Positions 26,095-36,041 of a stretch of DNA of 64,000 nucleotides are shown here, piece by piece. The position numbers were made by a program, and so were the translations under genes. The DNA is from Desertibaculum subflavum (GTDB taxonomy: Bacteria > Pseudomonadota > Alphaproteobacteria > Ferrovibrionales > Ferrovibrionaceae): positions 1 to 64,000 of the forward strand of contig QOZS01000022.1 of NCBI GenBank assembly GCA_003576705.1, written 5' to 3'. Position 1 is the stretch's first letter; every line of letters starts with the position of its first letter. The notes beneath the pieces were generated by a model. The model saw only the letters and a program-made list of their open reading frames with translations, was not told where the DNA came from and ran no database searches.

Positions 26095-26127
26095 AGGGCG
26101 CCGGTGCCGCAAGGCGCCCGGCGCCCT
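26095..26127 (+). other. Hairpin between bufferin precursors and maturation genes
   Basis: A perfect 10-bp stem (AGGGCGCCGG paired with CCGGCGCCCT) closes a 13-nt loop, 33 bp after the second precursor stop. No T-run follows, so it is not a classical terminator. It may slow or partly stop transcription, or protect the 3' end of the precursor mRNA, giving much more precursor than enzyme. That role is inference; the hairpin is directly visible. Confidence 0.5.
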
Positions 26128-26170
26128 CGCTGCTTCCAGGATGTCGCGGGTTGCGGCTAGGCTCCAGGCG

Positions 26171-27019
26171 ATGAAGACCGAACACCGTCCCTATCTCGGC
26201 TTCGGACTCGGGCTGCGCACCGAGCATTACGAGGCGCTGCTCGAGGAGCGGCCCAAGGTCGACTGGCTGGAGGCGATCAGCGAGAACTACATGGTCGAGG
26301 GCGGCAAGCCGCTGCATTACCTCGACCGCTTCCGGCGCGACTATCCGATGGTGTTGCACGGCGTCTCGCTCTCCATCGGCGGCAGCGATCCGCTCGATGC
26401 CGAGTATCTGGATCGCCTCGCGGCGCTGATCGACCGCGTCGAGCCGCTCTGGGTCTCCGACCATCTCTGCTGGACCGGCCATCGCGGCGTCAACATGCAC
26501 GACCTGCTGCCGCTGCCGCAGACCGAGGAGGCGATTGCGCATGTCGTCGAGCGCGTGCGGCGCGTGCAGGACCGACTGAAGCGGCAGATTCTGCTGGAGA
26601 ACGTGTCGAGCTATGTAAGTTATCGCCACTCGGCGATGCCGGAATGGGAATTCCTGTCGGCGATCGCAGATCGGGCCGACTGCCTGATCCTGCTCGACGT
26701 CAACAACATCTTCGTCAGCGCCTACAACCACGAATTCGATCCGCGCCGCTATCTCGACGGCGTCGATCCGCGGCGCGTGCGCCAGTTCCATCTCGCCGGG
26801 CATCAGAACAACGGCAGCCACATCGTCGACACGCACGACCATCCGATCGTCGACGGCGTGTGGCAGCTCTTTGCCCAGGCCTGGCGGCGCTTCGGCCCGG
26901 TCTCGACCATGATCGAGCGCGATGCCGACATCCCGCCGTTGGCCGAGCTTGTCGCCGAGCTCGAACAGGCGCGCGCGATCGCCGCCGACGCCGAGGCCGC
27001 CGCGCCGGTGGCGCCATGA
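26171..27019 (+). CDS. bufB: Bufferin maturase, MNIO (DUF692) enzyme
   Basis: A 282-residue member of the MNIO/DUF692 family, TIM-barrel enzymes with two or three iron ions. In bufferin pathways they oxidise cysteines of the precursor to thiooxazoles, using O2. Family marks are GFGLGLRTEHY at the N terminus, probable metal ligands in MVLHGVSLSIGG, LLENVSSY, LDVNNIFVSAYNH, QFHLAGH and DTHDHPIVD, and a C-terminal TMIERD. Start chosen at the ATG giving MKTEHRPYLG, 10 residues before GFGLG as is usual; an ATG 30 bp earlier is possible. It overlaps bufC by 4 bp (ATGA). Confidence 0.92.
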   Translation: MKTEHRPYLGFGLGLRTEHYEALLEERPKVDWLEAISENYMVEGGKPLHYLDRFRRDYPMVLHGVSLSIGGSDPLDAEYLDRLAALIDRVEPLWVSDHLCWTGHRGVNMHDLLPLPQTEEAIAHVVERVRRVQDRLKRQILLENVSSYVSYRHSAMPEWEFLSAIADRADCLILLDVNNIFVSAYNHEFDPRRYLDGVDPRRVRQFHLAGHQNNGSHIVDTHDHPIVDGVWQLFAQAWRRFGPVSTMIERDADIPPLAELVAELEQARAIAADAEAAAPVAP

Positions 27020-27810
27020 CCGCGGGCGCCGAAACGGCTCTGGCCGGGTTGCAGCGCGATTTCCAGGACTATCTGCTCGGCCGTCCGCACGAGATGCTGG
27101 CGCGCGTGCGGTCGACCGCCAAGGCCGATGCCGCGACCCTGCTCGATGTGTACGGCGCGGCCTATGTGTTGCGCCTGGTCGAGGTGCTGGAGAACGACTT
27201 TCCCGGGCTCCGCGCCTGGATCGGGCCGGAGCGCTTCGACGCGCTCGCGCGGGCCTATATCGCGGCGCATCCCTCCGACCATGCGAATGCCCGCTGGTTC
27301 GGCCGCCACCTGCCGGGCTTCGTGCGGCAAGCGGCGCCGTGGTCCGGAGAATGCGCGATACGCGACCTCGCGGCGCTCGACTGGGCGGTGGGCGAGGCCT
27401 TCGACGCCGCGGAATCCGATCTGGTGACCTTCGCCGACATGGCGGGACAGCCGCCGGAAGCCTGGCCGGGCTTGCGCTTTGCCGTCGTACCGTCGGTGCG
27501 GCGGCTCGACCTGAAGACCAATGCCGATGCCATCCGCCGCGCCGCGACGGCGGGCGAGGCGCTGCCGGAAATTGAGCCGGCACCGCGCGCGCTGGCCGTC
27601 TGGCGGCGCGGACTGGAAACCGAGATCCTGGATCTCGAGCCCGACGCCCTGGTGGCCTTCGATGCCTTGGCCGCCGGCGAGCCCTTCGCCCGCATCTGCG
27701 AACGCCTCGGCGATTTCCATCCGGAAGAGATGGCGGCGGTGCGTGCTGCGGGCCTGCTGCGCGCCTGGATCGAGCTCGACTTGATCGCCGTGGTGACGGC
27801 GGAAGGCTGA
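27016..27810 (+). CDS. bufC: Bufferin maturation partner, DUF2063 protein
   Basis: A 264-residue protein of the DUF2063 (HvfC/BufC) type. The N-terminal DUF2063 domain is at about 8-100 (LAGLQRDFQDYLLG, then LLDVYGAAYVLRLVEVLENDFPGLRAWIG). A C-terminal domain with WRRGLETEI and a helical end follows. In characterised systems this partner binds the precursor and the DUF692 enzyme and is needed for modification. The start ATG lies inside the bufB stop region (ATGA). This is the last gene of the cluster; a hairpin terminator follows. No DoxX-type membrane gene or sigma/anti-sigma pair, often seen in such clusters, is present. Confidence 0.9.
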   Translation: MTAGAETALAGLQRDFQDYLLGRPHEMLARVRSTAKADAATLLDVYGAAYVLRLVEVLENDFPGLRAWIGPERFDALARAYIAAHPSDHANARWFGRHLPGFVRQAAPWSGECAIRDLAALDWAVGEAFDAAESDLVTFADMAGQPPEAWPGLRFAVVPSVRRLDLKTNADAIRRAATAGEALPEIEPAPRALAVWRRGLETEILDLEPDALVAFDALAAGEPFARICERLGDFHPEEMAAVRAAGLLRAWIELDLIAVVTAEG

Positions 27811-27833
27811 ACAGCAACCCTCCGAAAAGCAAA

Positions 27834-27861
27834 GCGCCCGGCGGATCGCTCCGCCGGGCGC
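27834..27861 (-). terminator. Rho-independent terminator between convergent bufC and the BI-1 gene
   Basis: A perfect 12-bp GC-rich stem (GCGCCCGGCGGA with its complement) and a TCGC loop lie between the two convergent stops. Read on the minus strand, the hairpin is followed by TTTGCTTTTC, a good T-rich tail, so it mainly ends the BI-1 transcript. On the plus strand the tail is GC-rich, but the hairpin may still help end the buf operon. Confidence 0.8.
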
Positions 27862-27883
27862 CTGTGGCCGACCGTGGGGTCGG

Positions 27884-28609
27884 TCAGTTGCGATTGCCCA
27901 GGATGCTGAGCATGAACTGGAACAGGTTCACGAAGTTGAGGTAGAGCCGCACCGCCGACATGGTGGCGCCCTTCTGCAGCACTTCCTCGGCGTGGCCCTC
28001 GTCGAACTCGGCCTTGATGTTCTGCGTGTCGTAGGCGGTCAGGCCGGTAAACACCAGCACGCCGATCGCCGAGATCACGAAGTGCATCATCGGGCTCTGC
28101 AGGAAGAGGTTCACGAGGCCCGCGATGATCAGCCCGATCAGGCCCATGAACAGGAAGGTCCCCATGCTGGTGAGGTCCTTCTTCGTCAGATAGCCGTACA
28201 GGCTGGCCGCGCCGAAGGTGGCGGCGGTGATGAAGAACACCTTCACCACGCTCGAGCCGGTATAGATGAGGAACAGGCTCGCCAGCGACAGCCCCATCAG
28301 GCCGGTGAACACCCAGTAGAGGGTGGACAGCATGCGGGCGCTCATCGAGTTGTAGCCGAAGCTCATCCACATGATCAGGCCGAGCGGGGCGAGCAGCACG
28401 ACCCAGCGCAGCGGCGACATGAAGATCGCCTGGACCAGCGCGGGGCTCATCGACACCGCCAGCGCCACGATGCCCGACAACAGCAGGCCCGAGGCCATGA
28501 TGTTGTAGACCTTGAGCATGTGGGCGCGCAGCGCCTGGTCGACATCGACCTGCGTCGCTGTGCCGGCATAGCCCGGTACCGCCCAGCGCCTGTCGAATTT
28601 CGTTGCCAT
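27884..28609 (-). CDS. Bax inhibitor-1 (BI-1/YccA) family membrane protein
   Basis: A 241-residue inner-membrane protein with about seven hydrophobic helices and a short hydrophilic N terminus. Family marks include the YNIMASGLLLSG entry helix, VLVFTGLTAYDTQNIK with conserved acidic residues, and the final helix LYLNFVNLFQFMLSILGNRN. Bacterial members (YccA, YbhL) interact with FtsH or act as pH-dependent calcium leak channels. Start chosen at the ATG giving MATKFDRRWAV, with AAGGACAG upstream; a longer frame adds 151 unlikely residues. It is a single-gene unit ending at the hairpin near 27850. Confidence 0.92.
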   Translation of the reverse strand: MATKFDRRWAVPGYAGTATQVDVDQALRAHMLKVYNIMASGLLLSGIVALAVSMSPALVQAIFMSPLRWVVLLAPLGLIMWMSFGYNSMSARMLSTLYWVFTGLMGLSLASLFLIYTGSSVVKVFFITAATFGAASLYGYLTKKDLTSMGTFLFMGLIGLIIAGLVNLFLQSPMMHFVISAIGVLVFTGLTAYDTQNIKAEFDEGHAEEVLQKGATMSAVRLYLNFVNLFQFMLSILGNRN

Positions 28610-28774
28610 TGCCTGTCCTTGCGAGAAGTTGCTCCCTAGCCGTTCGAATATGGGGATACGCACCGGGGAATCAAGCGAAACCGGCGTTACAGGGTTGTCA
28701 TCTGCGCATGACTCCCGCTGCGCGCCATGATTGCTAGGATGGCTTTGTTGCATTGCAGCGAGATGGAGGTTGCC

Positions 28775-29398
28775 ATGCCCGGCAGCGATGCGGCGCTGGT
28801 GGTGATCGACGTGCAGAACGACTTCTGCCCGGGCGGCGCGCTGGCCGTGCCCGACGGCGATGCGGTGGTCCCGGCGATTAACCGGCTGATGCCGCATTTC
28901 CCCCGTGTGGTGCTGACCCAGGACTGGCACCCGCGCGGGCACCTTTCCTTCGCCGCCAGCCATCCCGGGCGGCAGCCCTTCGAGACAGTGGCAGTGGATT
29001 ACGGTCCCCAGGTGCTGTGGCCCGACCATTGCGTCCAGGGCACGCAAGGGGCCGCCTTCCACCCGGATCTGGCCACCGCCGCGGCCGCGCTCATCCTACG
29101 CAAGGGCATGAATCCAAAGGTGGATTCATATTCCGCCTTCTTCGAGAACGACCGTCGGACGGCAACGGGCCTGGCCGGCTATCTGTCCGGCCTCGGCGTG
29201 CGCCGGCTCTATTTCTGCGGCCTGGCGACCGATTTCTGCGTGCTCTACTCGGCGCTCGACGCCCGCGCGCTGGGCTTCGCCTGCACCCTCGTCGAGGATG
29301 CCTGCCGGGGCATCGATCTGGACGGCTCGCTGGGCATGGCGGTGCAAAAAATGCGCGAGCACGATATCGAATTTACCGCTGCCGCGGCTGTCGTCTAA
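28775..29398 (+). CDS. pncA: Nicotinamidase
   Basis: A 207-residue isochorismatase-fold amidase that converts nicotinamide to nicotinate in NAD salvage. The Asp-Lys-Cys triad is visible: Asp in VVIDVQNDF, Lys in ILRKGMN and Cys in GLATDFCVLYS. The metal site is DWHPRGHLSF (D-x-H-x3-H). Start chosen at the ATG directly behind GGAGGT (28765-28770); earlier in-frame ATGs lack such a site. It is divergent from the BI-1 gene. Confidence 0.94.
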   Translation: MPGSDAALVVIDVQNDFCPGGALAVPDGDAVVPAINRLMPHFPRVVLTQDWHPRGHLSFAASHPGRQPFETVAVDYGPQVLWPDHCVQGTQGAAFHPDLATAAAALILRKGMNPKVDSYSAFFENDRRTATGLAGYLSGLGVRRLYFCGLATDFCVLYSALDARALGFACTLVEDACRGIDLDGSLGMAVQKMREHDIEFTAAAAVV

Positions 29399-29494
29399 TC
29401 TGACCGCGCCGTCACGTCGGGTAAGGAGCGGTTAAAGCCCGCAACTTAGCCTCCGCGACGGCTGTGCCGCCGCATGAAGGAGGGGCGACGTCCG

Positions 29495-31378
29495 TTGGCC
29501 GCTGTCCCGCATATTGTCCTGGAGCTGGAGCGCATCCACCGCGCCTCGCCCGACATCGCCTTCATGGTGGATGCGCGGCGCGCCGATGTGGTGTGGGTTA
29601 ACGCCGGCTTTGTCGCCACCACCGGGATGCTGGCGGCCGACACGATCGGCCGCGATCTGGGCCGGCTTCGGCCCAGCGGCGAGGCGGCGCTTGGGGCCTG
29701 GCGGGAGGCTGTGGCCGCCGTGGCCGAAGGGCGGCCCGGTCGCTTCGATCTCGCCTGCCAGCGGCTCGACGGCTCGGCCTTCATCGTCGACCTGACCTGC
29801 CTGCCTGTCGCCAGCGCCGAGGACGGCACGCTCTATGTCATTGCCACCGGGCGCGATGTCACCCGGGCCCGGCGCCTGCAGACCGATCTCGCCGAGCGCG
29901 AGCAGCGCTTCCAGGATTTTGCTGAGATCGCCTCCGACTGGTTCTGGGAGATCGACGAGAATCTGCGTTTCACCTGGATCTCGCCCTCGGTCGAGGCCTA
30001 TTGCGGCGTGCCGGCATCGTTCTTCATCGGCCAGAAGCGGACCGAGATGCGGGTCACCCCGCTCGACACCTCGCTGGCCGCGCACGAAGCCGATCTGGCC
30101 GCGCGCCGGCCGTTCAAGGACTTCATGTATCGCGGCCGCGATCTGAGCGGGCGTTCGCACGCGGTCAGCTCGTCGGGCAAGCCGATCTTCGATGCCGAGG
30201 GCAGGTTCCGCGGGTATCGCGGCACCGGTCGCAACGTGACCCAGCTTTACGAGGCCGAGCGGCGCCTGCGCTCTGCGATCGAATCGATGCGCGACGGCTT
30301 CGCCCTGTTCGATGCCGACGACCGGCTGGTCCTGCACAACCAGCGCTGGATCGAGTTCTATCCGCATGCCCGCACCATGGCGGGGCTCATCGGGTCCACC
30401 TTCGAACAAATCCTGCGTCACTGTCCGCCGGCCCATATCCTCGATCCGGAAGTGGAGCGCGACGCGGAGAGCTGGCTCGAGCGGCGCATCGCCCAGCACC
30501 GCGAGGCGAGCGGCGAGCCGATCGAGCAGCTGCATGCCGATGGCCGCTGGCTCAGGATCTACGAGCAGCGTACGGCCGAAGGCGGCGTGATCGGATTGTG
30601 GAGCGACATCACCGGCCTCAAGCTCGCCCAGCTCGAAGCGCGCAACGCGCGCGAAATGGCCGAGGCGCATAGCCGCGCCAAATCCGCCTTCCTCGCCAAT
30701 ATGAGCCATGAGCTGCGCACGCCGCTCAATGCCATCATCGGCTTCTCGGAGACGATGAGCCGCGAGCTGCTCGGCCCGATCGGCGCGCCGCGCTATCTCG
30801 AATATGCCGACGATATCCACAACAGCGGCATCTATCTGCTCGACCTGATCAATGACATCCTCGACCTGTCGCGCATCGAGGCCGGCAAGCGCGAACTGGT
30901 GCCGGAGCGGATCGATCTCGGCGAGCTGATCGAGGAGGCGACGCGCATGATCAGCCCGGTCGCGCAGCGCGGCCGCGTTACCGTCAAGGTGCCGTCCGGC
31001 GCCGGCATGCCGGCCGTGGTCGACCGCCGCGCCGTGCAGCAGATCCTGCTCAACCTGCTCTCCAACGCCATCAAGTTCTCGCCGGAGGGCGCCAGCGTCG
31101 ACGTGCTGCTGCGCCGCGACGGCGAGATGGCGGTGATCACCGTCGTCGATCAGGGGCCTGGCATTCCGGCCGACAAGATCGACACTCTGGGCCGGCCCTT
31201 CGTGCAGGTCGACGATGTGCTGTCGCGCCGGCAGCCGGGCTCCGGTCTCGGGCTCGCGATCACCCGCGCGCTGGCGGAGCTGCATGGCGGCTCATTGTCG
31301 ATCGAGAGCCAGCTTGGCCACGGCACGCGGGTCAGCGTGACGCTGCCGGTGAATCGGCTGGCCGCCGCCGCCGCCTGA
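29495..31378 (+). CDS. Soluble multi-PAS sensor histidine kinase
   Basis: A kinase of about 627 residues without obvious membrane segments. The N-terminal half holds three PAS-like domains (about 10-120, 140-250 and 260-375; the middle one contains FAEIASDWFWEIDENLRF). HisKA follows with SAFLANMSHELRTPLNAIIGFSE, phosphorylated His near 405, then the ATPase domain with LLNLLSNAIKFSPEG, DQGPGIP and GSGLGLAI. The start is uncertain: the first ATG (29474) lies just before AAGGAGGGG, while TTG 29495 sits 9 bp behind that strong site, so I prefer TTG. It resembles DivJ/PleC-type and other orphan alphaproteobacterial kinases; no regulator is adjacent. Confidence 0.88.
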   Translation: MAAVPHIVLELERIHRASPDIAFMVDARRADVVWVNAGFVATTGMLAADTIGRDLGRLRPSGEAALGAWREAVAAVAEGRPGRFDLACQRLDGSAFIVDLTCLPVASAEDGTLYVIATGRDVTRARRLQTDLAEREQRFQDFAEIASDWFWEIDENLRFTWISPSVEAYCGVPASFFIGQKRTEMRVTPLDTSLAAHEADLAARRPFKDFMYRGRDLSGRSHAVSSSGKPIFDAEGRFRGYRGTGRNVTQLYEAERRLRSAIESMRDGFALFDADDRLVLHNQRWIEFYPHARTMAGLIGSTFEQILRHCPPAHILDPEVERDAESWLERRIAQHREASGEPIEQLHADGRWLRIYEQRTAEGGVIGLWSDITGLKLAQLEARNAREMAEAHSRAKSAFLANMSHELRTPLNAIIGFSETMSRELLGPIGAPRYLEYADDIHNSGIYLLDLINDILDLSRIEAGKRELVPERIDLGELIEEATRMISPVAQRGRVTVKVPSGAGMPAVVDRRAVQQILLNLLSNAIKFSPEGASVDVLLRRDGEMAVITVVDQGPGIPADKIDTLGRPFVQVDDVLSRRQPGSGLGLAITRALAELHGGSLSIESQLGHGTRVSVTLPVNRLAAAAA

Positions 31379-31427
31379 TCCTGCCGGCGCGCTGGCCTGG
31401 CCCGGCCGGGTGTGATTGCATGCTGCC

Positions 31428-32150
31428 ATGTCCGAAGCCGCTTCCGCCACGCCGGCCGACCAGGCGCGCGCGCTGATCCGCGCGCGGCCCGTCGCCGCGC
31501 TCTCGACCGCGCTTGCCGCCGATGGCTGGCCCTATGGCTCTCTCGTGCTGGTGGCGACGGCGATCGACGGTACGCCGTTGCTGCTGATCTCGACGCTGGC
31601 CGAGCACTCGCGCAATCTCGCCGCCGATGATCGCGTGTCGCTGCTGTTCGAGGCGACGTCCGGCCTCGCCGATCCGCTGACCGGCGCGCGCGTCACCCTG
31701 TTGGGACAGGCCCGCCCCTCGGCGGATCCGCTTGACCGGCAGCGCTTCCTGCGACGACACCCGGAAGCGGAGATGTATGCCGGGTTCAAGGATTTCGGCC
31801 TGTACCGCGTCGCGCCGCTGCGCGCCCATCTGGTGGCGGGGTTCGGCCGCATCCACTGGATCGACGGCAGTGAATTATTGACAATTCCGGCGCCGGCCCT
31901 GGCCGAGGCGGAAGCCGGCATCGTCACGCATATGAACGACGATCACCTGGATGCGATCCAGCTCTATGCCGCCAGGCTGCTCGGCCTCACCGGCGGCGGC
32001 TGGCGCATGACCGGTTGCGATCCGGAAGGTTGCGATCTGCGCCGCGAAGCCGAGGTCGCGCGCCTGAAATTCGGGCAGCTGGTGCAGGATGCCGCGGCGG
32101 CGCGCACCGAACTGGTGCGCTTGGTGAAGCAGGCGCGCGCGGCGGCGTGA
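31428..32150 (+). CDS. HugZ-like FMN-binding split-barrel protein with DUF2470
   Basis: A 240-residue two-domain protein. Residues about 10-150 form a pyridoxamine-phosphate-oxidase-like split barrel (ALSTALAADGWPYGSLVLVAT, then LLISTLAEHSRNLAADDRVSLL). Residues about 160-238 form a DUF2470 domain (IVTHMNDDHLDAIQLYA, with the conserved NxDH-type motif). This pairing is that of HugZ-type heme-binding or heme-degrading proteins; actual heme oxygenase activity is not proven by sequence. It lies between a kinase and pckA, with no clear operon. Confidence 0.83.
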   Translation: MSEAASATPADQARALIRARPVAALSTALAADGWPYGSLVLVATAIDGTPLLLISTLAEHSRNLAADDRVSLLFEATSGLADPLTGARVTLLGQARPSADPLDRQRFLRRHPEAEMYAGFKDFGLYRVAPLRAHLVAGFGRIHWIDGSELLTIPAPALAEAEAGIVTHMNDDHLDAIQLYAARLLGLTGGGWRMTGCDPEGCDLRREAEVARLKFGQLVQDAAAARTELVRLVKQARAAA

Positions 32151-32210
32151 CAAAGGTGAAATGCTGCACTGCGGCAGGGCTTTCTTCGATTTCGTAACCC
32201 TTTCCTGCCC

Positions 32211-32239
32211 TTGTACCGCCAAAATCGCCCCTCTATGTT
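32211..32239 (+). promoter_or_regulatory. Candidate sigma70-type promoter of pckA
   Basis: TTGTAC (32211-32216) and TATGTT (32234-32239) are separated by 17 bp, close to the housekeeping consensus. The predicted start of transcription lies about 55-60 bp before the pckA GTG. Confidence 0.45.
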
Positions 32240-32303
32240 CCGCGCCTCGACAGCGCGGTCCGAGCGGATGGCAGCGCTTCAACCAGCGTGCGGGAGGAAC
32301 TCC

Positions 32304-33911
<1,608 letters not shown>

Positions 33912-33933
33912 TCCGTCCTGCAATTCAGACGAG

Positions 33934-33967
33934 AAGCCCGGCCGCGGCGATGCGGCCGGGCTTTTTC
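33934..33967 (+). terminator. Rho-independent terminator of pckA
   Basis: A perfect 12-bp stem (AAGCCCGGCCGC with GCGGCCGGGCTT) and a 6-base loop run into CTTTTTC. It lies 22 bp after the pckA stop and overlaps the last codon of the convergent tctA-type gene. Confidence 0.85.
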
Positions 33968-35465
33968 ATCTGCGCCGGAACAGGGCGCCGATCCGGTTGG
34001 CGACCGGCGGGATCGACCACAGCACCGAGACGAGCGTGATCAGCGCCAGCACGGCGCTGATCGGCCGGGTGAAGAAGGGCGTGACATCGCCGCCGGACAG
34101 GCTCAGGCCCCGGATCAGGTTCTTGTCCAGCAGGTCGCCCAGCACCAGCCCCAATATCAGCGGCGCCATCGGGAATTTCAGCTCGCGCAGGACGAAGCCG
34201 AGCAGGCCGAAGAACAGCATGACGTAGATGTCGAAAGTGCGCTGCGCGATGGCGAAAGCGCCGACCGTGCAGAGCACGAAGACGATCGGCATCAGCCGCT
34301 CGCGCGGCACCAGCAGGATCCAGAGCAGCGGCCGAACCAGGGTCAGGCCGAAGAACAGCTTGGCCATGTCGGCGATGATCAGCATCGCCACGATCTGGTA
34401 GACGAACTCGGGCGTGGAGACGATCAGGTTCGGCCCCGGATTGAGACCGTGGATCAGCATGGCGGCGAGCAGCACCGCGGCCGGCGCGGAGCCCGGCACG
34501 GCCAAGGTCAGCACGGGGATGATGGCGCCGGGCACGCAGGCGCTCTCGCCGGTCTCCGCCGCCATCAGGCCTTCGACCGAGCCCTTGCCGTATTTCTCCT
34601 TCTCCTTGCTGGCGCGCTTCGCCGCCGCGTAGGAGCTCCAGGCGGCGATGTCCTCGCCGAGCCCCGGCATGGTGCCGATGAAGGTACCGATGCCGCCGGA
34701 GCGCAGGATGGTACGCCAGTATTGCGTGACGTCGCGGATGCGGGGGATCACCGAATCGACGGTGCTGGAGACGGCGCGGAAGGCGGGACCGCGCATCACC
34801 TGCAGCACTTCCGCCACGCCGAAGGCGCCGACCAGCGCCGGCAGCAGGCTGATGCCGCCGGCGAGATCGACGCTGCCGAAGGCGAAGCGCGGATAGGCAT
34901 GCGTCGCCTCCTGGCCCATGGTGGCAATCATCAGGCCGAGGAAGCCCGCCATGTAGCCCTTGAGCGGATCGCCGCCGGAGAGCGAACCGGCGACCACGAT
35001 GCCGAACACCGCGACCCAGAAGAACTCGTAAGAGCCGAAGGTCAGCGCGAGCTCGCCCAGCAGCGGCGTGAACACGGCGACGCAGAGCGTGCCGAACAAG
35101 GTGCCGAGCCAGGAGCCGGCGGTCGAGATGCCCATCGCCCGGCCGGCCAGGCCCTGGCGCGCCAGCGGAAAGCCGTCGAGCGTCGAGCAGGCCGAGGCCG
35201 GCGTGCCCGGGATGTTGAGCAGAATGGCACTGCGGCTGCCGCCATAGATGGCGCCGACATAGATGCAGATCAGGATCAGGATGGCGCTGTCATGCGCCAT
35301 CGAATAGGTCAGCGTCGTCATCAGCGCGACGCCCATGGTGGCGGTGAGCCCGGGCAGCGCGCCGATCACGATGCCGAGCAAGGTCGCCCACAGCACGTTG
35401 AACAGCGTGCCGAAATTGGCGAAGCCGGCCAGCGCGCCGCCGAGCTGCCCCAGTCCGTCGGCCAT
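33966..35465 (-). CDS. tctA: Tripartite tricarboxylate transporter, large permease subunit (TctA)
   Basis: A 499-residue inner-membrane protein with about 12 helices and the TctA hallmarks: LGIVIGALPGLTATMGVALM near the N terminus and TFIGTMPGLGEDIAAWSSYA in the middle, two copies of the family's G-x-x-PG-x-G loop. With TctB and the periplasmic TctC it takes up carboxylates using the membrane gradient. Start chosen at the ATG (MADGLGQLGG) that overlaps the tctB stop by one base (TGATG); the longer frame is not protein-like. The substrate is inferred only as a carboxylic acid. Confidence 0.93.
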   Translation of the reverse strand: MADGLGQLGGALAGFANFGTLFNVLWATLLGIVIGALPGLTATMGVALMTTLTYSMAHDSAILILICIYVGAIYGGSRSAILLNIPGTPASACSTLDGFPLARQGLAGRAMGISTAGSWLGTLFGTLCVAVFTPLLGELALTFGSYEFFWVAVFGIVVAGSLSGGDPLKGYMAGFLGLMIATMGQEATHAYPRFAFGSVDLAGGISLLPALVGAFGVAEVLQVMRGPAFRAVSSTVDSVIPRIRDVTQYWRTILRSGGIGTFIGTMPGLGEDIAAWSSYAAAKRASKEKEKYGKGSVEGLMAAETGESACVPGAIIPVLTLAVPGSAPAAVLLAAMLIHGLNPGPNLIVSTPEFVYQIVAMLIIADMAKLFFGLTLVRPLLWILLVPRERLMPIVFVLCTVGAFAIAQRTFDIYVMLFFGLLGFVLRELKFPMAPLILGLVLGDLLDKNLIRGLSLSGGDVTPFFTRPISAVLALITLVSVLWSIPPVANRIGALFRRR

Positions 35466-36001
35466 CAGGGCAGCCGCACCAGAAAGATCTCCTGGAACAC
35501 CGCGTGAGCGGCGCCGCCGGCGACCAGGCCGATGACGGCGGCCACGGCGAGCCGGCGCAGCCTCGCCTTCGGCGTCGCGCCGGGATCCCATTCGAAGGCG
35601 CCGACGAAGGCGGCGATGAAGAGAGCGCTGGCAAGCCAGAACGGTACGCGGCCGACCAGGCCGACCGTGTAGACGAGGCCGAGCCCGGCGGCGATGGCGA
35701 GCCTGGCATTGCTGTAGAGACCGGATGGCGCTGCCGTTTCGGCTTGCCGCTTGAGCGCGCCGCGACGCAGGGCACGCACCGCCAGGATGCTGCTGATCCC
35801 GGCCAGCACCAGACCGTAGAAGCCCGGCACGATGCCGGGCGCCGTATAGGGATCGCCGCCGCGATCGGTGAAGGTCGGCATCTGCAGCGCCAACGCGAGC
35901 ACCGTGAGGCTGATCGCGACGAACACCGCCGCCGTGACCAGATCGGCACGGGGCGAGGGCGGCGGCGAGCCGGAGGCGAAGGAATCGGTTTCGACGGTCA
36001 T
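35465..36001 (-). CDS. tctB: Tripartite tricarboxylate transporter, small membrane subunit (TctB)
   Basis: A 178-residue protein with four hydrophobic helices, typical of TctB. A cytosolic N-terminal tail rich in Ser/Pro is followed by DLVTAAVFVAISLTVLALALQMP, and the segment YTAPGIVPGFYGLVLAGISSIL is characteristic of the family. It pairs with TctA in the membrane. It overlaps tctA by one base and lies 40 bp downstream of the binding-protein gene, so tctCBA is one operon. Confidence 0.9.
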   Translation of the reverse strand: MTVETDSFASGSPPPSPRADLVTAAVFVAISLTVLALALQMPTFTDRGGDPYTAPGIVPGFYGLVLAGISSILAVRALRRGALKRQAETAAPSGLYSNARLAIAAGLGLVYTVGLVGRVPFWLASALFIAAFVGAFEWDPGATPKARLRRLAVAAVIGLVAGGAAHAVFQEIFLVRLP

Positions 36002-36041
36002 GGGAAGGAGAGGGGCCTCCTTGCGGCGGCCCCTCGATAGA

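Noticed and set aside
26095..26127. Rho-independent terminator between bufA and bufB
   Set aside because: No T-run follows the stem on the plus strand, and bufB has no separate promoter that I can see.
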